Source: an uncultured Treponema sp. | GTDB lineage: Bacteria > Spirochaetota > Spirochaetia > Treponematales > Treponemataceae | DNA length: 64,000 nucleotides | Direction of reading: 5' to 3' | Assembly (NCBI GenBank): GCA_937877535.1 | Contig: CALFJF010000044.1 | Span: 1 to 64,000 of the forward strand | In this document: piece by piece, positions 34,173-44,716 of the stretch | Layout: each line of letters starts with the position of its first letter | How positions within the stretch are numbered: the first letter of the stretch is position 1 | Made by a program: the position numbers and the translations under genes | The notes under the pieces: generated by a model | Databases searched by the model: none | What the model was told of the DNA's origin: nothing | Seen by the model: only the letters and a program-made list of their open reading frames with translations

Positions 34173-35156
34173 TTACGGTGTTTTTTCTTTCCAAAAAAAT
34201 GTCAACTCGTGTTTGTTTTTATTCAAATGCAAAACGTGCGCTCCCGAAATCGAAGCGAATTCCAAAACCAAAAGCCAATCAATCGCGCCTTGCATTTTTA
34301 TCGTGCAAATTATATGTTTTGCCCTTCCGCTTTCAATCCATTTTTGAACCCACTCCAAAAGCCTCGAAGGATAGCAAATCACGTCGCTCAAAAGCCAATC
34401 GACTTTTTGCGTGTTGAGTTTTTCGCACACGTCGTCAACAGAAAGCGTAAAAGCGTCGTGGGGCAAAAAAAGCACGTTCGCGTCTTTCATCAATTCTTCA
34501 GAAAGCGGCGAGCGGTCAACAGAAAACACAAAAACGCCGCAATTTTTCATTGCCCAAGTCCAGCCGCCAGGACACGCGCCCGCGTCAAAGCATTTTTCGC
34601 CAGAAACGGGAAATGGAAAATCAAAGCACGTGTGAGCCACGGTCAACGCTTCCCAGATTTTCAAATACGCGCGACTCGGCGGATGCTCGTGGTCTTCCAA
34701 AAAAGAAATCGCACCGAGCGGAAACGGACTGCTCGTTTTTGGCGAAAAAATCAATTCGTTTTGAGACAAAAGAGAAAAAAATCCCATTGGCGTGTTTGGA
34801 ATTTCGCACGGAAAAGAGCGCGATTTTACGTGTATGTACGGCAATTTTTCTTGAATGAGCGCGCTTCGGCGAAAAAAAGAAAAACAATACGCAGCCCAAT
34901 TTCTTTGGATTTTTTTTAGAATTCCCGCCGCTTCGGAAATCGAAGAAAACGACTTTTTTTGAAGAGAAAAACTAGAGCACCTTGAAAAATACGGGCTTCC
35001 TTTTTCCTTTGGAAAATCGGGAATCAAAACGAGTTCTCCAAGTCGAGTGGCGTTTTTTGCGCCAACGTTAAATCGCTCAAAAAGTTCCGATTCAAGCAGA
35101 TGCGCCATTTTTGGAAATGGAAGAAAAGCCGAAAAACGCTCTAAATCATCTGACAT
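34173..35156 (-). CDS. RlmM/FtsJ-like SAM-dependent RNA methyltransferase
   Basis: A 327-residue protein with an RrmJ-type fold. The SAM motif FDAGACPGGWTWAM and the following VDRSPLS, the DWLLSDVICYP strand and the terminal LHLNKNKHELTFFWKE match RlmM, the 23S rRNA C2498 ribose methylase. RlmM has a long N-terminal THUMP-type part, and the N-terminal 180 residues here would correspond to it. The catalytic K-D-K-type residues are only partly identifiable (Asp in SDVI, Lys in CTIKMQG). The ATG has GAGG 5 bases upstream and overlaps the PilZ gene by 16 bp. The specific target is inferred. Confidence 0.75.
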   Translation of the reverse strand: MSDDLERFSAFLPFPKMAHLLESELFERFNVGAKNATRLGELVLIPDFPKEKGSPYFSRCSSFSLQKKSFSSISEAAGILKKIQRNWAAYCFSFFRRSALIQEKLPYIHVKSRSFPCEIPNTPMGFFSLLSQNELIFSPKTSSPFPLGAISFLEDHEHPPSRAYLKIWEALTVAHTCFDFPFPVSGEKCFDAGACPGGWTWAMKNCGVFVFSVDRSPLSEELMKDANVLFLPHDAFTLSVDDVCEKLNTQKVDWLLSDVICYPSRLLEWVQKWIESGRAKHIICTIKMQGAIDWLLVLEFASISGAHVLHLNKNKHELTFFWKEKTP

Positions 35157-35617
35157 GAAAGCCTCGGCTCAAAAACGCGATTGCCACAAAGCGCGTCAAC
35201 TACGTCGGAAACGGTTTTTCTCGCCCAGTCTTCGTCTCCGATTCCAAGAAGGTCAAAATCGTCCGCGCTTTCTTCAAAACCGTCAACGTATTTTGAATAA
35301 AGCGGAAAATCGAGTGCGGGCAAAAGAGAAAATCCGATGTGCGTCCGCGAAGTCCGCCTTTCGTCATATTTCCAAACGGGAATCGCAAGCAAGCGCAACG
35401 AAATCGATTCGCGCGGAAGATGCAACAAAAGTTCGTATTCGTCGGTCACAGATTCGTTTTCAAAAGATTCGTCAAAATGCAAAGAAACGTCAGCGTCAAA
35501 AATCGTTTTAAGCCCGCTGTGGCTTACGTCGCAAAGGATTCCTGGAAAAGCGCACAAACGCTTACATTCAACTCGTCCAAAGTCAGAAAACCGTTCGTAT
35601 TTGCGTAATTCATCCAT
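35141..35617 (-). CDS. PilZ-type c-di-GMP effector
   Basis: A 158-residue protein with a PilZ-like domain. The N-terminal LRKYERFSDFGRVEC holds the Arg-rich ligand motif and CDVSHSGLKTIFD holds the DxSxxG motif. The usual RxxxR spacing is not exact, so ligand binding is probable but not certain. Strand pairs LLLHLPRESISLRLLA and IPVWKYDERRTSRTHIGFSL fit the PilZ barrel. It starts an operon with the RlmM-like gene. A diguanylate cyclase at 51.4 kb would supply c-di-GMP. Confidence 0.7.
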   Translation of the reverse strand: MDELRKYERFSDFGRVECKRLCAFPGILCDVSHSGLKTIFDADVSLHFDESFENESVTDEYELLLHLPRESISLRLLAIPVWKYDERRTSRTHIGFSLLPALDFPLYSKYVDGFEESADDFDLLGIGDEDWARKTVSDVVDALCGNRVFEPRLSCQMI

Positions 35618-35660
35618 GATTTTTTGATTATGGCAGATTTTTCATTTTGCTGGAATTCCC

Positions 35661-38600
35661 CTATTTTATAACGAGGACTTTTCGAGTTTCGTCGATTCCG
35701 CTGCCTGAAACGCGAACAAAGTACAGCCCGCGCGCGACTTCTTTTCCCGCGCCATTTGTGCCGTCCCAGTAAAAATAATGCGTTCCTGCGCTCTTTTTTC
35801 CGCGAGAAAGCCGCGCAACAACGCCTCCGTCAAGCGTTAGAACGAACACGTTTAATTGTCCGTCAGACGGAAGGTCAACTTTTATAACGGTTTTTTCGCG
35901 CACCGTCGCGTCGATGACGTTGTTCAAAATCGAAACTCCGCCACGCTGATTTTTTGTTCCCGCGATTTTGAACGACCACAAATCCACAAACGAAAAATCT
36001 CCCGCAGCGATTTTTGATTCTGGCATCCAAAGCGCGTAAAGCGGAACGCGTGGCGTATTTGTGTCTCCGTCGTGGTTCAACGTTATTTCCGAGTCGCCTT
36101 TTTTTATCTTAAAAATAAATTGCCACTCGTTTCCCGCATTAAAATGAAACTCGTCATTTTTGAGAATTGCGTCATAAAAAAGTGGCGACTCTTCCGACGG
36201 CACAGGAGGAACGGAAACGGTTTCGCCCGTGTCGTTCCAAAGCGTTGCGTACGAATCGAGTTCCGTGGTAAGCCACACGCGCCACGATTTTCCTGTAAGC
36301 CGCGTCAATTTGTCGCCAAGCCAAGAAGAAAGAACGCGCGAAGACGGAAAAAGCACCATTTCACATTCTTCGCCAGAAGAAGGCGCAACGGCTTCGCCGC
36401 TTGCAGAAACGCCGCCCGTAAATTGCAAACGGAACGTGATGTCTTTTCCACTTTTGAGCGTGCCATAATTTCCAGAGTTTTCCGAAAAATCGTGAACGGC
36501 GTAATCTTTGCTCAAAGAATCCGTAACGTTTGTGCCGTAAAGCCCTTGCTCTATCCACTCGTCGCCGTCAACGCTGTCGTCTTCGGCGTACGCATAAAGC
36601 GTGTTCACCGCATTGAGCGCGAAATCCGAAAGCGCGTGGCACGTGTTATCAAGGACGCAGTTTCCTGCGCTGTCGCGAAGATACGGCATTTTTACCATTT
36701 CTCCAAAAATATTCGTTGTGTCTTCGCCGCCAGACACTTTTATCCACAGGTCTTCCACGTCAGAAAGCGTTACGTTTCGACTCAAAGTCAAAAGAAGCGC
36801 GGTAGAATCGTCCGTTTCAAGCGCGATTTCAACGCCCGTTACGAAAATCTCCTCGGAGGGAAAATCGAGCGTGTTCACATCGTCGCTTTCGCTTTTTACA
36901 AAAATCAAATTGTCCTGAATGTTTTGAGCAAGGTCGCTCCAATCCTGCGCCGAAAGCGAGCCGAGGCGCACTCCATTCCAAGCGAGCGTTTTTGTAAAAA
37001 CGGCGTAGATTTTATTGTGCGAAATGGGCGCAAGCGTGAGCGCAAACGTTGGCGGCGTAATGTCGAGTGAGCGGACGGTTTTCTTTTGAGAGCCTTCATC
37101 GCTTTCCAAAAGACGATTTCCTGCCAAATCCGTGATAAAGCCCGTTTCCGTGTTGTAGCGAATCGAAAAAGTCGTTCTTGACGGAAGCCCCAGCGAAAGG
37201 TCGTCGGAAGAAAGCGGAACTGAAAAATAAAGCCCGTCGTCGCTCGTTTGCGTCGTTTGATAATATTCGTCGTTTCTAAAAATCGGACTTGAAACAGATT
37301 GCAAAATGCCCGTTTCTCCAACGCTTCTCCAGTCGCTCGTTTTGCCGTCGAGTTTGTACATATATTCAAAAGCCGCTTCCGCTCCGTACAAACTCGATTT
37401 TCTGATTCCGCCGTCCGTGAACGAAGAAAAAGAGCCGAGTTTATCGCGCGAGCCGCCGATTGCCTCTGGAGCGGCTCCCGTTTGTCCTTTGAGAGGCGTT
37501 TTTGTGTCTGCCGAATTGACCCAGCCCGTCCGAACGAGCCACATTCGGCTTGCGTCAGAATAATCAGGCTCGCCGTCAAAAAGGTGCAATTCGATTTTTT
37601 CGATGTACGGGTTTGTTGCCGAGCGAACAGTTCCCACGAGTTCGTGCGTACTTTCGCCCGCTGCGTTTTTCTTTCCGCCACTCGTCCAAGCGTCCGTTGA
37701 ATCCACGTAGGGCGCAAAAACGGGCGCGGACGTGTCCCAAGCGCAATAAAAATCGGGAGCAAGCGTGCGAGAAACCGAAGGAAGCGCGTTCAAAAAGAGT
37801 TCTTTTTGAACGTGATTTTGCGTCGCGCTCGACTCTGAATGTGAAAGAATCGCGTTTTTTTCGCCGTCCGCGCGTTGCGCTTTGTCTACGATATATTCGT
37901 TTTCAAGCGAGCGAATTTTTGTTTGAAGCAAAGGCGAGTACGGGCAAATCGCATTTTCAATGTAGCCCGCCCAGTTTTTTTCGCCCGCGCTTTCAGAAAG
38001 AACGTAGCCTGCAACAGAAAGCCGAATCCTGTGGCTTTGCACTTCTTCTGCGCTAGACGCATTTTTTTTGAATTGACGATAAAAAGCGTGCGGTTTTTCC
38101 GAATCGATTTCCCCGCTCCACGCTTCTCCAGTGCGAATTTTGTGTCCCGCACGAATGTTTCCGCGAGAAAATTCTGCAAACCCGTCCGAGAAAAACGGAA
38201 AATCGCCCGATTGCGATTTTAATGCCCCGCGCCGATTTTCTTCTCCCGCGCGAAAATTAGAGCCTCCGAGTGCGCTCGTCATGTCGGCAATGTCAACCGC
38301 CTCTGAATACTGAAACTCAAGAAAATTATGCGCGTCATAATCTTTTTGAGAAGAAAGCGTCGCGTCATGTACTTCTTGTCCCGTGTAAGACGCAATCAAA
38401 ACGGGCCGGCAATGGTCTTCGGTGTCAGAAAACGAAGGCTCGCCTGCGCTTCCAAACGGAAGCGAATGCGTGTGTCCGTGCCGCGCAGCAAAAAGCCCTG
38501 AAAGCGCACTGATGTCAACTTTCACGTTTTGATGCACTCCCAAAGAATCCGAACTTTCGCTTTCGCCCGCGCTTTTTCCCGTAGCGTCGGTGTTCCATCG

Positions 38601-41600
38601 ATTCGCGCTTTTGAAATAGACCGTCTTTGCGCTATCGCTCAAAAAAGGAGTCGTGCAATCCGCGTCCAAAAACGCGCCCGACGAAACGGAAGCAGAGCCG
38701 TCTGAAATCCAAAGTCCGCCAGAAGAAAGCGACGACGAAAGAAGAGCCGCCGAATAAACCTCTTTATTTGAGTTTTCAACGGGAATATTAAAAATGACGC
38801 ACAGAACGTCGTCGTAAACGGTGTACGCTTTTTCGATTTTTGGCGAATCAAACTGAAACGCGCCCGTTGCGCCACTTACGTCCGCGCCGTCGCACACGAT
38901 TTTTAGAGAATCGCCATTTTCATAAGACACGGAGTAATTTCCGCCCGCGTCCCTCACTCCTTGCGAGGAAGACGCAGAAACAAACGCATTTCCGACTTGC
39001 CCTTCAACGTGAACGTTTTTCACCGAACAATTAAAAACCGCCGCCCAGTTTTCTCCCCACTGATTTTCTCCAAAAGAAGCAGACGAATTAAAAGAAACTT
39101 TTGAGCCGTCGTTTTTTGGAAGAGAAAGCGTAAAAAATCCTGTGCCGCCGTCTAAATCCACGCCATTTGCATAAAAAACGCCTTTAACCGAAAGAGTCGC
39201 GTCCGACAAATCCAAAAAAACCGCATTTTTTTCACTCGGAGAACGCTCAGGAAAAGAAAATCGAGAATTCGAGTCGGAAAAATTGGAATCGGTCGGAGAA
39301 TACTTTTCTCCAAAAACGATAACATTTTTTTGCGAATCGATTTTTTGCCCAGAAAAACCGAATTGCCCCGAATCAAATAAAAAATCGCCCAAAACAGAAA
39401 GCGGACTTTTTAAGGTCATTTTCTTTTCAGAAAACAAAAACGAAAGATTTTGCAAAACCGAGATTTCGCTTCCGCTCCACGTGCCGTCCTCAAAAGAAAA
39501 AACGCTCACGTTTCCAGAAAATTCTTGTTTTCCGCCGGAAACGTAGGAAGCCGATTTTAATTCGATTTTTTCTGCCAAAACAAAAACGTCGCCAGAAACG
39601 CCCGCGTTTTCGCCCTCTCCGATTCCAGAAAAAAGAACCGAATCCGCATCATGAACCACAAGCGAAGAAAGTGGCGTGGCAGAGCCGATTTTTTCAAAAA
39701 AGTGAATGGAATCGGAAGCGTTTACAAAAAGATGTGCCGTGCCGTCAACGCTTTTGGTAAACGCAACCGAAGAAGCAAAAACGTTTTGAGGATTTTCCGC
39801 GCTTGTGCCACCTTTTTCAAAAATCGTTTCGCCCTCGATTTTTAGGCTGTGCCTCGCGTCGCTTTTTCCAACGTCGCCCAAAAATGTGATTTTTGCGTCG
39901 TTTTCCACGTGCAAAGTAGAATCCGCCAAAAACGAAACGTCGCCTTTGTATGTTTGCGCACCCGTCGTTTTTACGCCGTTTTCTATTTGCGCGGCACTGT
40001 TTACCGTAATCGATGAGCATTGTGCGTCCGCGTTGATTTTTAGGTCGCTCCCAGAAATCGTAACGTCGCCGCCTTTCTCGTCGCCAAAGCCGATTTTTAC
40101 TCCGCTTTGAAAAGCGTTGGCAGAAGACAAGAGTTTGAGCGTGTTTCCCTCGCCGTTTGCGATGAGCGTCGTTTCAGCCACAGAAATCGCCTCTGAAACC
40201 GTGCCAGCCGCCCCATCAGAAAATTCCAGCTTATGATAATCGTTGCCCCAAATCAAAGCCGCGCCGAACGAACCGTGATAGTCGATTATCCCGTCCGCCG
40301 TAACATCGGACTTCTTCGTAATCGCGCTTAAATCTTCCGTTCCAAGCACGCGGATTTTTCCAGAATTTAAAAGCGTGTTCACGGTGAGTTTTTTCCCCGC
40401 AAAATCAAAAACCGCGTTTTCTTCTATTTTAATAGAACTTACGACTTGCTCATTTTCGCCGTCACCGTCAACATCAAAATCAAAAGTTTTCGTATCATTC
40501 GATAAATCCACGCCGTCAGTCAAATCAGACAAAATCGGGTAATTTTCGTTGCCCACGCGCGGTATCGTCACGACGGAATATTTTTGCGGAACAGAAGAAG
40601 GCGACCAGTTTGAGGGCTCATCCCAATCCGTGTCCGTCGCGCCCGTCCATTCGTATTCCTGCCCTGCGAAAATCCAGTTCGTGTTCCCGCCGCCGTCCTC
40701 ATTGTAGCCGTTTTTTGCGTACACGATGATTGGGTCCGTGCGCATGTTTTTTGAATTTGCAATTTTTGCGTATTTTAGAGAAATCTTTTCAACATAATCA
40801 GGCGAAAATTTCCATTCAGAATCGCCCGTAATCGTGACGAGATTTTCCGAGTCGCCTTTGAGCGTGAAATTTCCGCTGACTTTCTGAGTCGTTCCGCCAG
40901 CAAAAGTGAGCGTCGTTCCCGCTTTTTCGCAAGTAAAATCGGTGAATGTGTTGCTTCCTGAAATCGCTGTGTCGTTCATAAAAATGGCGGCATAAAATTT
41001 GTTTTCTCCGCTGATTTGCGCCTCCGAGCCAGCAAAAATGACCTTGCTTTCATTCGCGACAAAACCGCTCGCCCCCGACTCGTTCGACCAATCGACTTCG
41101 ACTGTAATTTCGTGGCTGTCCGTGCTTGCACTGCCCGCTTGCAAAACCGCCCCCGCCGAAATCGAGACCGAAGAGAGCGTTGTGCCGCCCGAAAGCGTTG
41201 TTGTGCCGCCTTCGATTGAAAGTCCGCCGATTTTATCAGAATTTTCCGTAGGAGAAAGTGAAACCTTGCCTTTCGTTGTAACAGAAGATGACTCATAAAT
41301 CGTGTCGGCCAGCGTGATTCCGTAGGATTTTCCGTCAAATTCAAATGAAGTTTCGCTCGCCGAATGTAAAGTTAGCTTTGAAATTTCAGAATCTGTGGCT
41401 TCGGCTTTTACCCCCGCCGAAAAAGTGTTTTCGCCTGAAAGCAAAACTGATTTTCCGCGTTCAATCGTGACCACGCCGCCAAAAACATTCGCTTCTGAAA
41501 GTGTGATTTCTGCATTAGAAGCGATTTTTATGTCCGTCGTTCCAGAAACTTCAATTCCCGAACTTTGCGAAACAACCCCCGTAATTTCAAGATTCGCATA

Positions 41601-44147
41601 ATCTGCCCCGGTCGTATTAAAATCGGTTAGATTCAATGGAGAGGCATCCGTTCCGCCAGAATAACGCACCGTGCCGTCGTTTGAAGCGTCGTTGATTTGC
41701 TTCGTGCCGTCAGTGATTCGAGAATCGCCTTTGTATTCGATTGTGCCGTAATTCGTGAGCGTTTCAACAGAATCATCGGTGTTGGTAAGGGGAAGTCCCG
41801 CCGCATTGTCGATTGTCAGGAGAGCGGTATGAGAAGAGGCGGTCTCCGTTCCAATGACAAGATTTTTCAAACTTACATCATCGCTTTGGAGAATCGGATA
41901 ATATGCACAGCCGTCGGGAATCACGACTTTCACGCCCGCCGTGTTTTCTGAAGCAAGCCCCGGAACTATCCCCAAATCCCAGTTCGCAGCGATAGCCCAG
42001 GAATCATGAGAAGCAGAGTCTTCGCCCCTCCAAGTGAAGACAAAATCGTAGCCAAGATTCCAGCCGTGCTTGTACAGCGTGATGTAATCCGTTGGCTCCG
42101 CTCCCTCGCTCGGCTTGCTCGAATTTTCCGTTGTGTAAGCCGTGTGCGAGCCTTTTTTGACATCACTTCCTTCTTTTATGAACACATTTTCTCCGATTGA
42201 AAGATAATCCGCGCTGGTATTTGCCGCAGGAACAACAATCGTTGATTCAGAATCGCTTTTAAGCGTGAGCAGATTGTCCGCGTTTCCTTTGAGCGAGAGC
42301 ATTCCGCTGAGAGTTTGCGTTGTGCCGCCTGCAAAAGTGAGCGAAATCCCGCCCTTTTCGCAAACAAAATCCGTGAAATCATTGCTCCCCCCGAGAGTCG
42401 CGCTTTCCATAAAAATTGCTTTTGCGAAAGTGGAATCACCCGAAATCGTAGCGTTTTCGCCTGTGAAAGTGACCGTTTTGCCGCTCGCAGAAAGTCCGTT
42501 GTCTGAAGTGTTGTTGTTCGTCCAGTCGCCAGAAACGGTGATGTCATTTTGGAGCAAAAGAGTTGCCGAAGACGCTATTTCGATATTATTCAGAACAGAA
42601 TCAGAATCAGAATACGAAATGGAACTTGCCGCAGAATTGAATCGTATCGTTTCAGAAGAAGCGATTTTTTCGGCAGAAAGCGTATCAAGCACGAGTGTTC
42701 CAGACAAATCGGAAGTTCCTTTCAATTCAAGAACTTTGAATTCAACATCTTCATTTGATGAAAACGAGTGAGATTCGCCCACCGTTCCCGCAGTGATTTT
42801 ATTGTCCGAAGAAGAGAAAGTGATGCCCGTACAATCAGAAAAATCAGCATTTCCGGTGATTGAAAGCGAGTTGTCAGTTTCAATCGCGCCGATTACTGTA
42901 AAATTGTAGAAATCCTGCTTTTCGCTTCCTAAGATTTTTGTCGATGAAGAAGAATCCAAGCCAAAAATGACCGCCGATTTGTTGTGCGAAAATGTTCCAC
43001 CCGCCGAATTATCCCAAGTGTCGGTAATAGTGAGCGTTGAGTCATCGGCAGGGGAAAATTTTGAATTCTCCCCCAAAATTAGTTTTCCGAGCGCACAACT
43101 GGGCACGGTCATATTCAAATGATTTTCAAGCGTTTGCGAACCTGTGCCCGTAATTTCCGAAATCGTGACATTCACTTCGCCCGTTCCGACATCATCTATG
43201 TAATCAAAATCCGCCGTATCAGAAATTTCGAGTTTTTTTATCGCAATATCAAGTCCATGCGCAATGTCAAGTTCACAAGAAATGAATTTTAAAGTGCCGT
43301 CACCCGAATATTGTGAATAGAGAGAAAATTTACCAGTATTTAAAGTAAGACTTGCCCCCGATTTTACTTCAAGGTTTTTCACGGAAATATCTTCCGTTAC
43401 AACCGGCTGATTCGGAGGCTCACTCGGAATCGTCACAACCGCATCTTGAGCATTTGGATAATTCGAAACAGGAAGGAAAGTCGCGCCGTCCGCCCAATTC
43501 GTGTTTTTTTCCCACTTCGTTGGCTCTGAATCATACTCGCCCGTCCACACATACGAGCCAGAAAAAGGAAAATTCCAGCCATTTTCGTAAACAGCACGAT
43601 AATTGTCCTTCGTTTCTCCCTCGTCAGGTTTGCTGTTTTTCACCGAAAATGCACCAGACACAACAGAATCCGCCGTTTCCGTGATTTTTATGCTACTTCC
43701 AATCAAAAGATTCGTGCCAGTGAAAGCAGATTTTTTAGCCACAATTTGCCCGCTTCCGTCAATCTTAACATCAGAATCGCCGCCAAGAGAGAATGACGAA
43801 ACGTTTGACGCTTCCAGCGTTCCGTTTACGGTTAAATTGCCGCCGTTTTCAATTTCCCCCGTAATTTCTAAAGTGTGCTCCGCGACAATCGTAATATCAG
43901 CCCCACTGTTTTTTAGGGATTTTATTGTAACATCAGAATCAATCGTAATGGAAACACTTTGATTTATAATAACGTCATCGCCATTTGATGGAACGCCAGT
44001 ACCGCCGCTTTGCGTATTCCAATTTGAGTAGATGTTCCACTTATCATCTTCACCGACCCAATAATACGTTTCAGAATGCAAAAAAAACGCGCCAAAAATC
44101 GCAAGGAGAATCGAGAAAAATGACGTTTTTAGCCGCTGTTTTTCCAT
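35661..44147 (-). CDS. Giant secreted repeat protein with FlgD-type C-terminus
   Basis: A 2,828-residue surface or secreted protein. The signal peptide (LKTSFFSILLAIFGAFFLHS) follows a GGAGG site. The first 1,200 residues are built from modules starting with a W-x(n)-NW motif: YYWVGEDDKWNIYSNWN (28), YVWTGEYDSEPTKWEKNTNW (196), FTWRGEDSASHDSWAIAANW (702) and YEWTGATDTDWDEPSNW (1164). Each is followed by Ser/Thr-rich beta-solenoid-like sequence. Segments near 619 and 1089 (TFAGGTTQ, then LSLKGNADNL or FTLKGDSENL) are diverged duplicates. Later regions hold Ig-like strands (LCVIFNIPVENS, LEFQYSEAVDIADM, YAVFTKTLAW). The last 85 residues (VIKVDLPSDGQLNVFVLTLD, then GTHYFYWDGTNGAGKEVARG) are a FlgD-type Ig domain. 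It is probably an adhesin; the export route is unknown. Confidence 0.85.
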   Translation of the reverse strand: MEKQRLKTSFFSILLAIFGAFFLHSETYYWVGEDDKWNIYSNWNTQSGGTGVPSNGDDVIINQSVSITIDSDVTIKSLKNSGADITIVAEHTLEITGEIENGGNLTVNGTLEASNVSSFSLGGDSDVKIDGSGQIVAKKSAFTGTNLLIGSSIKITETADSVVSGAFSVKNSKPDEGETKDNYRAVYENGWNFPFSGSYVWTGEYDSEPTKWEKNTNWADGATFLPVSNYPNAQDAVVTIPSEPPNQPVVTEDISVKNLEVKSGASLTLNTGKFSLYSQYSGDGTLKFISCELDIAHGLDIAIKKLEISDTADFDYIDDVGTGEVNVTISEITGTGSQTLENHLNMTVPSCALGKLILGENSKFSPADDSTLTITDTWDNSAGGTFSHNKSAVIFGLDSSSSTKILGSEKQDFYNFTVIGAIETDNSLSITGNADFSDCTGITFSSSDNKITAGTVGESHSFSSNEDVEFKVLELKGTSDLSGTLVLDTLSAEKIASSETIRFNSAASSISYSDSDSVLNNIEIASSATLLLQNDITVSGDWTNNNTSDNGLSASGKTVTFTGENATISGDSTFAKAIFMESATLGGSNDFTDFVCEKGGISLTFAGGTTQTLSGMLSLKGNADNLLTLKSDSESTIVVPAANTSADYLSIGENVFIKEGSDVKKGSHTAYTTENSSKPSEGAEPTDYITLYKHGWNLGYDFVFTWRGEDSASHDSWAIAANWDLGIVPGLASENTAGVKVVIPDGCAYYPILQSDDVSLKNLVIGTETASSHTALLTIDNAAGLPLTNTDDSVETLTNYGTIEYKGDSRITDGTKQINDASNDGTVRYSGGTDASPLNLTDFNTTGADYANLEITGVVSQSSGIEVSGTTDIKIASNAEITLSEANVFGGVVTIERGKSVLLSGENTFSAGVKAEATDSEISKLTLHSASETSFEFDGKSYGITLADTIYESSSVTTKGKVSLSPTENSDKIGGLSIEGGTTTLSGGTTLSSVSISAGAVLQAGSASTDSHEITVEVDWSNESGASGFVANESKVIFAGSEAQISGENKFYAAIFMNDTAISGSNTFTDFTCEKAGTTLTFAGGTTQKVSGNFTLKGDSENLVTITGDSEWKFSPDYVEKISLKYAKIANSKNMRTDPIIVYAKNGYNEDGGGNTNWIFAGQEYEWTGATDTDWDEPSNWSPSSVPQKYSVVTIPRVGNENYPILSDLTDGVDLSNDTKTFDFDVDGDGENEQVVSSIKIEENAVFDFAGKKLTVNTLLNSGKIRVLGTEDLSAITKKSDVTADGIIDYHGSFGAALIWGNDYHKLEFSDGAAGTVSEAISVAETTLIANGEGNTLKLLSSANAFQSGVKIGFGDEKGGDVTISGSDLKINADAQCSSITVNSAAQIENGVKTTGAQTYKGDVSFLADSTLHVENDAKITFLGDVGKSDARHSLKIEGETIFEKGGTSAENPQNVFASSVAFTKSVDGTAHLFVNASDSIHFFEKIGSATPLSSLVVHDADSVLFSGIGEGENAGVSGDVFVLAEKIELKSASYVSGGKQEFSGNVSVFSFEDGTWSGSEISVLQNLSFLFSEKKMTLKSPLSVLGDFLFDSGQFGFSGQKIDSQKNVIVFGEKYSPTDSNFSDSNSRFSFPERSPSEKNAVFLDLSDATLSVKGVFYANGVDLDGGTGFFTLSLPKNDGSKVSFNSSASFGENQWGENWAAVFNCSVKNVHVEGQVGNAFVSASSSQGVRDAGGNYSVSYENGDSLKIVCDGADVSGATGAFQFDSPKIEKAYTVYDDVLCVIFNIPVENSNKEVYSAALLSSSLSSGGLWISDGSASVSSGAFLDADCTTPFLSDSAKTVYFKSANRWNTDATGKSAGESESSDSLGVHQNVKVDISALSGLFAARHGHTHSLPFGSAGEPSFSDTEDHCRPVLIASYTGQEVHDATLSSQKDYDAHNFLEFQYSEAVDIADMTSALGGSNFRAGEENRRGALKSQSGDFPFFSDGFAEFSRGNIRAGHKIRTGEAWSGEIDSEKPHAFYRQFKKNASSAEEVQSHRIRLSVAGYVLSESAGEKNWAGYIENAICPYSPLLQTKIRSLENEYIVDKAQRADGEKNAILSHSESSATQNHVQKELFLNALPSVSRTLAPDFYCAWDTSAPVFAPYVDSTDAWTSGGKKNAAGESTHELVGTVRSATNPYIEKIELHLFDGEPDYSDASRMWLVRTGWVNSADTKTPLKGQTGAAPEAIGGSRDKLGSFSSFTDGGIRKSSLYGAEAAFEYMYKLDGKTSDWRSVGETGILQSVSSPIFRNDEYYQTTQTSDDGLYFSVPLSSDDLSLGLPSRTTFSIRYNTETGFITDLAGNRLLESDEGSQKKTVRSLDITPPTFALTLAPISHNKIYAVFTKTLAWNGVRLGSLSAQDWSDLAQNIQDNLIFVKSESDDVNTLDFPSEEIFVTGVEIALETDDSTALLLTLSRNVTLSDVEDLWIKVSGGEDTTNIFGEMVKMPYLRDSAGNCVLDNTCHALSDFALNAVNTLYAYAEDDSVDGDEWIEQGLYGTNVTDSLSKDYAVHDFSENSGNYGTLKSGKDITFRLQFTGGVSASGEAVAPSSGEECEMVLFPSSRVLSSWLGDKLTRLTGKSWRVWLTTELDSYATLWNDTGETVSVPPVPSEESPLFYDAILKNDEFHFNAGNEWQFIFKIKKGDSEITLNHDGDTNTPRVPLYALWMPESKIAAGDFSFVDLWSFKIAGTKNQRGGVSILNNVIDATVREKTVIKVDLPSDGQLNVFVLTLDGGVVARLSRGKKSAGTHYFYWDGTNGAGKEVARGLYFVRVSGSGIDETRKVLVIK

Positions 44148-44225
44148 ATTTCTAAACCTCCTTTATTTTCGGCACTTTTTTGAAAAAGAGATTGTTACAC
44201 CAAGCGCACTAATGCTTTCGCTCGT

Positions 44226-44231
44226 ATTATA
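44226..44231 (-). promoter_or_regulatory. -10 box upstream of the giant protein
   Basis: A perfect TATAAT lies on the minus strand 79 bp before the start of the giant protein gene. No good -35 box is visible at the usual spacing. Confidence 0.5.
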
Positions 44232-44381
44232 TTCGCATTCTTTGACTTGTTGTGCATTTACAAAACGAAAAATAGTTCGATAACGGCATTATCGCTTCGA
44301 TTGACGAGTTCTCAAATTCCATGCTCTAAAACGTAAAGTTTTTCACCAAAGAATTTTTATTAAATGAAAACAAAACCGCCG

Positions 44382-44690
44382 TTACAACGCGATTTGAGAG
44401 CCTTCGCCGTCTGTGCGAATGACAGCGCATTTTCCGTCTTCGTCAAAAAATCCTGTCAATTCTTCGATTTTCAAAAAGCCCAAAAATGAATCGTCGCGGA
44501 TTATGTCAATGTCGGCAGAAGAAATTTCCGTATCCCATTTTGCGTCATGAAACGCTTGCTGAAATTCCTCGTCGCCAAACAAAAAGTCTTTCCCTACGCG
44601 CACTCGAACGTAAGCCATGGGAGAATCGATTTTTTTGGATTCACTACTCGAAAAGTCGCAAATCCTTTTGCAAATTTCTTTTAATTCCAT
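44382..44690 (-). CDS. Small cytosolic protein of unknown function
   Basis: A 102-residue acidic protein with no signal or membrane segment. Helix LKEICKRICDFSSSESKKI is followed by VRVRVGKDFLFGDEEFQQAFHD and SADIDIIRDDSFLGFLKIEE. No family is recognised. It is divergent from the DUF368 transporter (26 bp apart) and lies 234 bp upstream of the giant gene in the same direction. The short Glu-rich sequence and simple layout leave some doubt whether it is translated. Confidence 0.5.
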   Translation of the reverse strand: MELKEICKRICDFSSSESKKIDSPMAYVRVRVGKDFLFGDEEFQQAFHDAKWDTEISSADIDIIRDDSFLGFLKIEELTGFFDEDGKCAVIRTDGEGSQIAL

Positions 44691-44716
44691 AGATTCATTT
44701 TACCACAAATAGTAAA

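Noticed and set aside
36072..37070. Open frame opposite the giant protein gene (332 codons)
   Set aside because: It is Arg/Phe-rich antisense of a repeat-rich gene and has no start signal.
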